DNA of 64,000 bases. It comes from Desulfacinum hydrothermale DSM 13146. GTDB lineage: Bacteria > Desulfobacterota > Syntrophobacteria > Syntrophobacterales > DSM-9756. The stretch lies in the NCBI RefSeq assembly GCF_900176285.1, contig NZ_FWXF01000003.1, positions 2,501-66,500 of the forward strand, given 5' to 3'. Below the pieces are notes generated by a model. That model searched no databases. It saw only the letters and a program-made list of their open reading frames with translations, and was not told where the DNA came from. Both the position numbers and the translations under genes were made by a program. Below are positions 45,845 through 54,356 of this stretch, one piece after another; the first letter of the stretch is position 1; every line of letters begins with the position of its first letter.

Positions 45845-46783
45845 ATGACAGATACGGGGATGATCCAACGAGTCTTTGCCGGATGGGCGGTGGGGGGTCC
45901 CAACGGCCCCACCCGGCGCCTTTGGATGGGAACCAAGGGAGTTCTCGTGATGGCTATGGTCTGTCTTTCGGCTTTGAGCGGCTGCACGCTCCACAAAACA
46001 CCCCTTCCCTCCACGTGGCTGTGCTACTACGGATCTCAATGGGGCCCTGATGTGTACGGACAATTCGACCTGGTCGTTCTGGACGGTATCCATCCGCCGC
46101 CGCTCCCGGACAAAAAGACAAAGGCAGGGACCCCCATCCTGCTGGGCTACGTGAGCCTGGGGGAAATCGGCGACTACTCCCCCTGGTGGCAAGAGGCCAA
46201 ACAGTGCGCGTGTATCGTTGGCTACAATGACCAGTGGCAATCGCATGTGGTGGACGTTCGCAACCCTTGCTGGCAGGATCTCTTCCTCCACAAAATGGTC
46301 CCTGCCGTCCTGTCCAAGGGATTTGACGGCCTCTTTGTGGATACCATCGACTCCAGCCTGGCCCTCCTGCAGGGGGACGACCCGGAGCGATTCCAAGGCA
46401 CTGACCGCGCTGTGTTGCAGATCATGGCCCGTTTACGCCAAGAACATCCCCGCGCTTTCATTGCCGTCAACCGGGGGCTGCCCCTGCTTGCCCGCATGGC
46501 CTCCATGATCGACGGCGTGGTTGCGGAAGACCTATACAGCTACTATGCCGGGCCCGAAAAAGGTTACACGCGCGTCCCCCGGGAATGGCAGAACCAGATG
46601 TTGCGTTGGATTGCCGAAGCCCGGCGGGTCAACCCCGGCCTTCTGGTTTTGACGCTGGACTATGCCGATGAAGATCAGCCGGAGCTCATCCAGGAAGCCA
46701 TTCGCTTTTCCAAGAAGAGAGGTTTTATCCCCTATGTGGGCCCCATCCTACTGGACAAGATCTATTTCCATACTCTTCGTTAG
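45845..46783 (+). CDS. pelA1: PelA hydrolase part: endo-alpha-1,4-polygalactosaminidase-like lipoprotein
   Basis: About 312 residues, a stand-alone counterpart of the PelA N-terminal glycoside hydrolase (GH114/GH166 type), which cleaves alpha-1,4-linked galactosaminoglycan. It has a lipoprotein signal (VLVMAMVCLSALSGC, Cys47). The barrel follows: LLGYVSLGEIGDY, GFDGLFVDTIDS (Asp165, Asp169) and VVAEDLYSYY (Glu228), the acidic pair expected for catalysis. The start may instead be the ATG at 45926, giving a normal 19-residue signal. It lies 40 bases after pelC. In Pseudomonas this domain is fused to the deacetylase. Confidence 0.78.
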   Translation: MTDTGMIQRVFAGWAVGGPNGPTRRLWMGTKGVLVMAMVCLSALSGCTLHKTPLPSTWLCYYGSQWGPDVYGQFDLVVLDGIHPPPLPDKKTKAGTPILLGYVSLGEIGDYSPWWQEAKQCACIVGYNDQWQSHVVDVRNPCWQDLFLHKMVPAVLSKGFDGLFVDTIDSSLALLQGDDPERFQGTDRAVLQIMARLRQEHPRAFIAVNRGLPLLARMASMIDGVVAEDLYSYYAGPEKGYTRVPREWQNQMLRWIAEARRVNPGLLVLTLDYADEDQPELIQEAIRFSKKRGFIPYVGPILLDKIYFHTLR

Positions 46784-48836
46784 CGCGTGGATCCTCCTTT
46801 CCGCACCGCAAACGGGTCTGGCCGAAGGCACGCCGCTGGCCCGGCGCGTCCTGGTGATTTACGGCGAAGGGCAATCGGAACGCGACAATCCCGTTTTCTC
46901 CCACGCCGGAGGGGTCCTCCACCACCTGGGACTGCTGATGGACTACTGGGATGTGAACCGACGCCCTCTGCCCGATGACACCATGATGGAAAACGTGCGC
47001 GCCGTCATCGTGACTCTGCGACACCCCGTGGAATCGAACCGAACCTCCTACCTCCAATGGCTCCAGCATCAACTGGACTCGGGCCGCAAGCTCGTGGTTC
47101 TGGGACTGCTGGGCGTGGATCCCCAAAGGGGAGAATCCACGGAAAGAAAGCTCGTGGCGGACATCTGGAAAAGACTGGGTGTCCACTACTCCGGCCTGGA
47201 CATCACCCCCGCGTGGAAGCGCCGTTATGTCTTCAAGAATACCCAGATGGTGGAATGGGAACGCCGTTATCCACCCTTTCCGCCTCCCGTTTACCGGGCG
47301 GAAAAGGTGGATGCAGCCCTGACAGCGCACCTGGTCGTCTCGGTCCAGGGAAGCGACGAAGACCCCGCGGTGCTCGTGGGCACCCACCCCAACGGTGGCT
47401 TTGCCTTTCCAGGAACCTTTATCTGGACGGATCCGGAAACCTTTGACACGCAGTGGTATGTGGATCCCTTTCTCTTCTTTTCCAAGGCCCTGGATCTGGA
47501 GACATTACCGACCCCCGACCCCACCACACTCAACGGGCTGCGCGTGGCCTTTTCGCACATCGACGGAGACGGTTTCGGGGGATATACGGAAATCAAGGGC
47601 TACGAGAACTGCGCGGAAGTCATTCGGGACGAAATCCTCAAAGCATTCGACTTCCCGGTAACCGCTTCGGTCATCACCGCCGAAGTGGATCCCCAGACCT
47701 TGGGCCGTCCCGCCCTCAAGGCCCTTGCCAGGGAGATCTTCCGTCTGCCCAACGTGGAGCCGGCATCCCACAGCTTTTCCCATCCCTTCTATTGGGACCC
47801 CAAGGACGTGGGAAAAAGCCGATATCACCGGCTGCACGGGCTGCAGGTCCCTGGGTATCACTTCGACCCGGAACAGGAAATCGTGGGCTCTGCCGCATAC
47901 ATCTCCCGGGAATTGGCCCCGGAGGGAAAGCCCTGCCGTCTTTTTTTGTGGACCGGCAACTGTCGGCCCCGGCCCGAGGACATGGCGCTCTGCGACAAAG
48001 CGGGTCTGCTGAACATGAACGGAGGAGACACCCTTTGGGACGCAGCTCACCCGTCGGTCAGTTACGTGTCGCCCTTTTTCTGGAGGTTGGGGGACCACCT
48101 TCAGGTTCTCACCGGCCAGGCCAACGAAAACATCCTCACCAACCTTTGGAGCGGCCCTTACTTCGGGTATCGCAATGTTATAGAAACCATGAAAAGAACC
48201 GAAAAGCCGCGCCGTCTCAAGCCCATCGATATCTACTACCACTATTACAGCGCCCAATACGAAGCCTCCTTACAAGCCCTCAAAGAAGTGTACCAATGGG
48301 TCTTGGCACAGGAAATCGCCCCCGTCTTCACATCCCAATACATTCGGATGGTTCAAGGGTTCGCCACAGCGCGCATTTTTCAGGCGGCCCCGGATACCTT
48401 CGAAGTGGAAAATTACGGACACTGCCTCACGGTCCGTTTCGATCGTTCAGATCGAGTCCCGGATTTGGACCGCAGCCAAAACGTGGTGGGCTATCTTCGC
48501 ATGGACCATTGCCTCTATGTTTCGCTCCAACCCGGCGGCTCCAAGGCGCGTATCGTCTTGGCTCCCGCCGAGTCCCCTCCGCCGCGTCAGCCCCACGTGC
48601 GAAAAGCCACCGGGTGGGTCACTCTGTTGAAAAGAGATCCCCAATCCCTGGAGGCAGCCTATCGGGGTTTCGGCCGCCGCGGGTGGATCGAGTGGGCGGG
48701 TGTTCGACCAGGCGCTGAAGTCAAGGCCGAGGGATCCGCCCTCCCCAGTGGTCCCATGCGGGCCAGCGCAGATGAATCGGGATATCTGCGACTTTCCCCC
48801 TTGCAGACAGGGAGCCTGAAGCTTTCATGGCGTTAG
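46734..48836 (+). CDS. pelA2: PelA deacetylase part with own signal peptide
   Basis: About 700 residues. The signal peptide (SISILFVSAWILLSA) is followed by a Rossmann-like domain (VLVIYGEGQSERDNP) and a carbohydrate esterase domain with the metal triad seen in PelA: Asp277/Asp279 in SHIDGDGF and His346/His350 in ASHSFSHPF. A C-terminal beta-sandwich is likely. It would remove acetyl groups from GalNAc units of Pel in the periplasm. It overlaps the hydrolase gene by 50 bases out of frame, and the signal peptide sits at that junction, so this is a true separate gene and not a frameshift. Confidence 0.85.
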   Translation: MWAPSYWTRSISILFVSAWILLSAPQTGLAEGTPLARRVLVIYGEGQSERDNPVFSHAGGVLHHLGLLMDYWDVNRRPLPDDTMMENVRAVIVTLRHPVESNRTSYLQWLQHQLDSGRKLVVLGLLGVDPQRGESTERKLVADIWKRLGVHYSGLDITPAWKRRYVFKNTQMVEWERRYPPFPPPVYRAEKVDAALTAHLVVSVQGSDEDPAVLVGTHPNGGFAFPGTFIWTDPETFDTQWYVDPFLFFSKALDLETLPTPDPTTLNGLRVAFSHIDGDGFGGYTEIKGYENCAEVIRDEILKAFDFPVTASVITAEVDPQTLGRPALKALAREIFRLPNVEPASHSFSHPFYWDPKDVGKSRYHRLHGLQVPGYHFDPEQEIVGSAAYISRELAPEGKPCRLFLWTGNCRPRPEDMALCDKAGLLNMNGGDTLWDAAHPSVSYVSPFFWRLGDHLQVLTGQANENILTNLWSGPYFGYRNVIETMKRTEKPRRLKPIDIYYHYYSAQYEASLQALKEVYQWVLAQEIAPVFTSQYIRMVQGFATARIFQAAPDTFEVENYGHCLTVRFDRSDRVPDLDRSQNVVGYLRMDHCLYVSLQPGGSKARIVLAPAESPPPRQPHVRKATGWVTLLKRDPQSLEAAYRGFGRRGWIEWAGVRPGAEVKAEGSALPSGPMRASADESGYLRLSPLQTGSLKLSWR

Positions 48837-51445
48837 AACGCACGGCATTGGACAAGGACGCCCTTCCATCCGGCTATACCCGAACGGCCTTTAGCGCCAG
48901 GTTCTGGGCCTTGTCCGCCCTTTTGGTCCTGCTGGCCATGACTGCGGTTTTTCTTTTTCCCAGCCGAACCAGTCTGGTGCTCTTTTTTGTGGAAAAGGGC
49001 CAGTGGCGTTCCGCCCAGAAGATCCTGGGCTATTTGCTTGAGGCGCAACCGCACAATGGCGAAAACTTGCTCCTGGCCGCCGACCTGGAAGTGAAGTTGG
49101 GGCGTCCTGATCTAGCCATCCAACACCTCCAGAAGGCCTTGGGGCAGGGAGCTCCCCCCACGACCACCCTCTCCCGGCTGATAACCCTCTACGAATGGAC
49201 CCAGCAGCCGCAGAAAGCCATGGAGACCCTGGAACAGCTGCATCTTCTTTCCCCGGAAGATCCTAAAGTCCTGCGCCGACTTCTCGCCTACTACAGGCGC
49301 TACGGACTGTGGGAACAAGAAACACGGGCGCTGGTCCAACTGGTCCGTTTGGAAAGGAAAATACCTCCCCCAAAAATGTATGGCTGGATTGAGGGAGAAG
49401 CCGTACGGCAAAAGCTCATGAAAGACCCCTGGGTCGGGCATTTGCGCCAAACCCTGTGGGAAATCACCCAGGCCATGGAAACGCACCCCGAAGACGTCCG
49501 ATTCCAGTTCCTGCTCCGCACCTTGTACTATCTGCGCACAAATTACGAATCCAATCTTGAAGCCAGGGGAGCGGACTACCAGGTGGATCCCACCGCCCTG
49601 GTGGATTCGGCTGCCGAGGCTTTCCTGGAAGCGGGGCTGGTGGACCAGGCGATGGATTTTTTCACCGAGTGGGACCACATCCGCCAAGGGGGGGCGGCGG
49701 CCCGCTTGCGTTTTGCCCACATTCTGGCCTGGTCCGGCCTTGCCGACGAGGCCCGGCAGGTTCTAAGCACGCTCGTCCATGCTCCCCAATTGAATCCAGA
49801 AGAGTTTCTTGCCATCGCATCTTTGGCACGCCAATTGCCAGACCCCGAACTGGCCATCCTGAGTCTTCAAAAGGCACGCGAACGTTTTCCCGATGACACG
49901 CAGATCGCTCTCGCCCAGGCTCGTTTGCTCATGGATGAGGGGCGGCCGGTGGAGGCTTGGAAACGCTTTAAGTCCGTGATTGCCAAAGAACCGAAAAATC
50001 TCCAGGCGATCGAAGGATTGCTTACAGCGGCCCAGGACTCCGGAGACCAGACCCTGCTGGCCGAAAGCCTTCCCTTTGCCGACCAACTCAGGCCCGAGGA
50101 CCCCCAATGGATCCGCCTGTCGGCCCAGGTATCCTTGCGAGCAGGAGATCCCAACACAGCTTGCAAAAAGCTTCGCTCCCTTTTCGCCGCCGGTCTTGGA
50201 ACGGAAGACGATTTCTGGCTCCTGGTCCAGGCCGCCAGGGCAAGCGGTCGAAGGGAGGAGCTGTTGCAAGCGGCTCAAGTGGCGGAAAAGCTGGGCGAGA
50301 AAGACCCGCAGATGCTTCGAGACGCGGCCTTTCTTTTCATGGAAGCCAATGCCTTTGAAAGCGCTTACGACCTCTTTTCGCGCCTTCTGGAATCGGCTCC
50401 CAACGATACCGACCTGCTCACCAACCTGGTCTTTGCCGCCCGGCAATCCGGCAAGCCCCAGCTCAAAGAAGATGCCGTGCTGCGCATCCTCCAGATGGCC
50501 TCTGCAGGCCGGCTGTCGATCGAAACAACGGAGGAAGCTCTGTCCCAGTTGGGTGCCGGAAAGAAAGCCATACATCTCTATGAAGAGCTTGCAGCACGCC
50601 GGCCAGATCCCTTGGTCATTCAGTCGCTCGTCCGCCTATACCGCTGGAACGGACAACCGGGCAAGGCGGCGGATCTGCTTGCCAGGATTTCCGATAAAAG
50701 ACCAGCCGATCCGCAGGCGGCCATGGAAGCGGGCAAGGCGTACGTTCAGGCGGATCGGGTAGATCGCGCCGTGGTCTATTTGGAAAGGGCTCTCCGGGGG
50801 CGCCCCGGCGATGTGCGGCTGCGTCGTTCTCTGGCCACCTACTATGGATGGCTGGGGCGAATGAAGGACCGGATGCGCCACCTTGAGGTCCTCCACAAAC
50901 TCGGGGCCCTTCCCAAAGAAGACTACCCGGACCTGGCCTTTCACTACTTGGACAGGGGAGCCGCGCAAAGGGCCCGCGATCTCCTCCTCGAACTGTCCTC
51001 CATGCGCGCACTGACGGTGAACGAATCCCTGGCTCTGGCTTCCGCCCACGAACTGGCTGGAAGCCCGGACTTGGCCCTCAACATCTACCGCTCTCTTGCC
51101 GCCCAACACCCCCACGACCCGGATCTCCTGGCAACCCTTGGCAATCACGCCCTCTGGTTGGATCAGATGGAAGTGGCGTTGGACTTTTATGAGCGTGCCT
51201 TGAGGCAGGACCCCAACAACCTGGTGGCCCTCAAGGGCAGCGCCCAGATTTATGCCTGGAACAACGACCCCCAGCGCGCCATAGCCCGTTTTGAACACTA
51301 CAATCGCCTCAACCCGTTGGACTTTGAAGTGCACTATCAACTGGGAGAGCTCTACCATGCAAACGGGCGCCAGGGAGCGGCTTTCCAGGAATACCGTAAG
51401 GCCGAGAGATTGATTCGGCGAGTGCGCCGCGGAGAAAGAAGATGA
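48827..51445 (+). CDS. pelB1: PelB N-terminal part: membrane-anchored TPR protein
   Basis: Protein of 872 residues. One N-terminal membrane helix (FWALSALLVLLAMTAVFLFP, about residues 27-46) anchors it in the inner membrane. About 18-20 tetratricopeptide repeats fill the rest. This matches PelB of Pseudomonas (1,193 residues), except that the C-terminal porin is absent and is encoded by the next gene. PelB TPRs are thought to hold PelA in the periplasm and raise deacetylation. The gene overlaps the deacetylase stop by 10 bases and the next gene by four (ATGA). Confidence 0.82.
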   Translation: MALERTALDKDALPSGYTRTAFSARFWALSALLVLLAMTAVFLFPSRTSLVLFFVEKGQWRSAQKILGYLLEAQPHNGENLLLAADLEVKLGRPDLAIQHLQKALGQGAPPTTTLSRLITLYEWTQQPQKAMETLEQLHLLSPEDPKVLRRLLAYYRRYGLWEQETRALVQLVRLERKIPPPKMYGWIEGEAVRQKLMKDPWVGHLRQTLWEITQAMETHPEDVRFQFLLRTLYYLRTNYESNLEARGADYQVDPTALVDSAAEAFLEAGLVDQAMDFFTEWDHIRQGGAAARLRFAHILAWSGLADEARQVLSTLVHAPQLNPEEFLAIASLARQLPDPELAILSLQKARERFPDDTQIALAQARLLMDEGRPVEAWKRFKSVIAKEPKNLQAIEGLLTAAQDSGDQTLLAESLPFADQLRPEDPQWIRLSAQVSLRAGDPNTACKKLRSLFAAGLGTEDDFWLLVQAARASGRREELLQAAQVAEKLGEKDPQMLRDAAFLFMEANAFESAYDLFSRLLESAPNDTDLLTNLVFAARQSGKPQLKEDAVLRILQMASAGRLSIETTEEALSQLGAGKKAIHLYEELAARRPDPLVIQSLVRLYRWNGQPGKAADLLARISDKRPADPQAAMEAGKAYVQADRVDRAVVYLERALRGRPGDVRLRRSLATYYGWLGRMKDRMRHLEVLHKLGALPKEDYPDLAFHYLDRGAAQRARDLLLELSSMRALTVNESLALASAHELAGSPDLALNIYRSLAAQHPHDPDLLATLGNHALWLDQMEVALDFYERALRQDPNNLVALKGSAQIYAWNNDPQRAIARFEHYNRLNPLDFEVHYQLGELYHANGRQGAAFQEYRKAERLIRRVRRGERR

Positions 51446-52938
51446 GAGGACGCCAACAGGTCGCACCGGCCCCACGCAGTGGAAGGGGAAAGCGCGCCCT
51501 TTCCATCCTACGATGTCAGGTTCTCCTGCTCTTGCTTGCCTGCCTTCTGGGAACCGGGACCATGCGGCCGGGCCTTACTTGGTCGGCCCAGCTCTACCGG
51601 GGAACGCCCAAGCAGCAGGATCAGATCCTGGCCCGAATCCTCAGCCGGGAGGGCCGTCTTGAGGAGGCCTTGCGCCTCTACCAGCACTTGAGGAAGGCCT
51701 ACCCGGAAGATCAGGACATCTGGGCCGATTATGCCGAAACCCTCATCAACGCGCGACTTTATGATAGGGCCTGGAAGGAACTGATAGCCCTATTTGAAAA
51801 GAATCCCAGGAATCCCCGGACGGTGCGCCTCATGGCGCGCCTCCACCAGGAGCAGGAACGTTATGGCACAGCGGCCGCTTGGCTCGAGAAGCTTCTGCGC
51901 ACCGGGCGGGGGGATCCAGGCCTGTGGGCCGACTATGCATGGATCCAGCAAGCGGCAGGCGACTGGGCCAATGCGTTGGACGCCTTTTGCCGCGTGTTGG
52001 AAATGGATCCCGAAAACGTCACCGCCTTGCAGGCCGTTCATGACATCCTCAGGGAGCACCGCCCGCGGCTGGAAACGAAGTATCGAAGCTATTTCCAAGC
52101 GGAGGAAACCCGGACCGACACCTTTGCCTTGGAATACCGCAGGCACCTGGACCACAAAACCACATGGCGCATCCAAGCAATGGACACCTGGGTGGAACGC
52201 CCAGCGGGACCGGCGGGGCCGGCCATCGATGAAGACATCCGGCAAGTTCGGACCTGGATCGCCTATCGCTGGAACGCTGACATGGAACTCTGGGCGCAAG
52301 TGGGATACCATACGGGAGCGGACGACCGCCTGGAATGGGGAGCCGGCCTCCGTTTTTCGGGACCTTGGCGGACTCGCTCCACCCTTTTGCTGGAAGACGG
52401 CCTCCCGTGGACCGACCCCGCGGACGCGGCCCCGCGGGGCGGGTGGTCCCGCCGGATGCAGGCGGTGGTGGACTGGAACCCTGACACCCCCTGGTTCCTC
52501 TCCCTGACGGGAGAATACGAAGCCTTCCACCTCGACGACTCTCAAGCCTACGGAAATCAGAGGACTCTGACGGTTCTGGGAGGGCGCCGCCTCTGGGAGA
52601 CACCCGACGTGACGGTCGGCTACAGCTTCACGCGGTCTCTCTTCGACTACGAAGAGGGCGTGGAAAGGGACATCGCCATGATCCCCTCGGAAGCCATCCA
52701 TGCCCTCTTTGCCCGGGCGGAGTTTCGGCCCTGCCGCTATCTTCGTTTGAGCCTGGATGCCGCCGTGAGGCGTCACGCGATCCGGGCCCTCGATTCCTAC
52801 ATGCTCTTGCCCGCCCTGGAGCTCCGCCTTGGGAATCGCATCTCCGCCACGGCCTCCTACGAATACTCTTCAGAGTCTTCCACGGCTTCGGGGGGAATCA
52901 CCCGAACATTGGAATTTCGCCTGCGGATCATATTTTGA
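51442..52938 (+). CDS. pelB2: PelB C-terminal part: outer-membrane beta-barrel with own signal peptide and TPRs
   Basis: Protein of 498 residues. A basic N-terminus with a hydrophobic run (VLLLLLACLLGTG) gives a signal peptide. Three to four TPRs (about residues 55-210) follow, then alternating-pattern beta strands to the end, finishing in LRIIF, the terminal Phe typical of BAM-assembled barrels. The barrel matches the C-terminal export porin of PelB. Overlap with the TPR gene is the four-base ATGA. A complete exporter thus needs two polypeptides meeting through TPRs (inference). Confidence 0.83.
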   Translation: MRGRQQVAPAPRSGRGKRALSILRCQVLLLLLACLLGTGTMRPGLTWSAQLYRGTPKQQDQILARILSREGRLEEALRLYQHLRKAYPEDQDIWADYAETLINARLYDRAWKELIALFEKNPRNPRTVRLMARLHQEQERYGTAAAWLEKLLRTGRGDPGLWADYAWIQQAAGDWANALDAFCRVLEMDPENVTALQAVHDILREHRPRLETKYRSYFQAEETRTDTFALEYRRHLDHKTTWRIQAMDTWVERPAGPAGPAIDEDIRQVRTWIAYRWNADMELWAQVGYHTGADDRLEWGAGLRFSGPWRTRSTLLLEDGLPWTDPADAAPRGGWSRRMQAVVDWNPDTPWFLSLTGEYEAFHLDDSQAYGNQRTLTVLGGRRLWETPDVTVGYSFTRSLFDYEEGVERDIAMIPSEAIHALFARAEFRPCRYLRLSLDAAVRRHAIRALDSYMLLPALELRLGNRISATASYEYSSESSTASGGITRTLEFRLRIIF

Positions 52939-52973
52939 CGAAGCATTCAGGTCTTGCCGGGATCTGCTTGCTC

Positions 52974-54356
52974 TCATGAGCTCTCCGGCCGTTCCGATCG
53001 GCGCAGGGCACGCCGGAAGACTTGAAACTCCAAGGTTCCCACCCGCCACTCCGTGGCCACAAGGCACAACACGGCACAAAGGCTCGAAGCCGTGAGGAAT
53101 CCCACCCCGTAGTAGGCCCAGCCCCAGCGGATGCTCACCCAGGTCACGGAAGCGTTGAGCAGGGCGAACCCACCGTTGATTGCCAACAGCAAGCCGTACT
53201 CGTCCAGGTACTGCAAAATCAAAAAGTACAAATGGTACACCGAGTAGGCCACCGTTCCCATCAGAAGGAAGTGAAAGACCACCGGGTTGGACCAAGGGAC
53301 GACGAGCCCTTTGAACCAAAGTACCAGCAAAATGATGGTGGCCAGGCCCCCATAGAAGACGGTCAGATTGGTGGCGGAAGCATGCATCCCCAAATAAAGC
53401 CGGAATTTTTCCAGGGCCAGTTCCTTGAAAGGAAAGTTCCGATCCAGTTTGGTCACGAAGCTCTCGTAGGGGTTCAGGATGGTTTCATCCAGATCCCGGT
53501 AAATGAGCACGAAACCGAACATCATGGTGCTGAAAGCCACGAAAAAAGGATAGTCGTACGCCGGGCTGTAGCGAAAGAAGGGGTCCAGGGCAACGCTCGT
53601 CCGAGGCTCCCACCAAAAGACCACCTTGTCCAGCCAAAAGCCCGCGTAGAAAAGAAAAAGGGACAGGGCCACCCGGAGATTGCCTCGGATGGCCAGGAAG
53701 CTCCATTGGATTTGCACGCGATCCCGAAGATAGGTTTTGGTCAGGTAAGCGTAGCCGCCCGCCACGGGCACGGCCAGGCCCGCCGTAAGGAGCAACATGA
53801 GCAGGTGCGCTTCCGAAGGGCGCATGAGGAGAAAACCCACGGCCACCACCGCCAAACCTCCCGCGAAAAGGGCACTCATCATCCGGCCGCGAAGCAGGGC
53901 ATAGAGAACCGTGTTGATCGTCCAAAGAAGGGCCATCTGTCCGGCCAACCCCACAAAACAGATCTTGAGATGTAAGGGAACGTGGGAAAAGGCAAAGACC
54001 GGCACTCCCGCTCCCAGCAACGTGGCAAAAAAAGCGGCCAACGAAGCGCCGTAAACGTTGGGGATAATCCGTTTGAAATCTCCTTGAAAGACCACGTCGG
54101 CCAGGTAGCGAGAGAGCAAGGTGTGAAAGGGAGCGGAAAGCACCAGGCTGATGGCCGTGGCATAGGTCACCATGATCAAGAAAAGAACGGGGGCCTGGCC
54201 CAGGGACCAGTAGAGAACCAGGCTGATGAGGCCCAAGACCAGGAAGGTGAAGAACCAGCCGCCCACGGCTTCGAAGGCCTTCGCCCATTCGTGGGCCAGA
54301 AACCGGGACAAGGTCCGCCGTTCTTTTTGGACAGGTCTCACATCGTCAGGCAACAT
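52974..54356 (-). CDS. pelG: PelG, Wzx-like polytopic membrane protein
   Basis: About 460 residues with roughly 12 membrane spans, as PelG (456 residues in Pseudomonas), a member of the MOP/Wzx-like family thought to move the growing polymer across the inner membrane with PelF, PelD and PelE. A long extra-membrane segment with RDLDETILNPYESFVTKLDRNFPFKELA lies in the middle. The ATG at 54356 is used, overlapping the PelF stop by 11 bases. The stop is 35 bases from that of pelB2, the convergent operon; I see no strong terminator between. Confidence 0.85.
   Translation of the reverse strand: MLPDDVRPVQKERRTLSRFLAHEWAKAFEAVGGWFFTFLVLGLISLVLYWSLGQAPVLFLIMVTYATAISLVLSAPFHTLLSRYLADVVFQGDFKRIIPNVYGASLAAFFATLLGAGVPVFAFSHVPLHLKICFVGLAGQMALLWTINTVLYALLRGRMMSALFAGGLAVVAVGFLLMRPSEAHLLMLLLTAGLAVPVAGGYAYLTKTYLRDRVQIQWSFLAIRGNLRVALSLFLFYAGFWLDKVVFWWEPRTSVALDPFFRYSPAYDYPFFVAFSTMMFGFVLIYRDLDETILNPYESFVTKLDRNFPFKELALEKFRLYLGMHASATNLTVFYGGLATIILLVLWFKGLVVPWSNPVVFHFLLMGTVAYSVYHLYFLILQYLDEYGLLLAINGGFALLNASVTWVSIRWGWAYYGVGFLTASSLCAVLCLVATEWRVGTLEFQVFRRALRRSERPESS

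Noticed and set aside
46662-46800. pelA split as a sequencing frameshift
   Set aside because: The second frame carries a proper signal peptide at the junction, which a broken single gene would not, and the first frame has a complete lipoprotein hydrolase.
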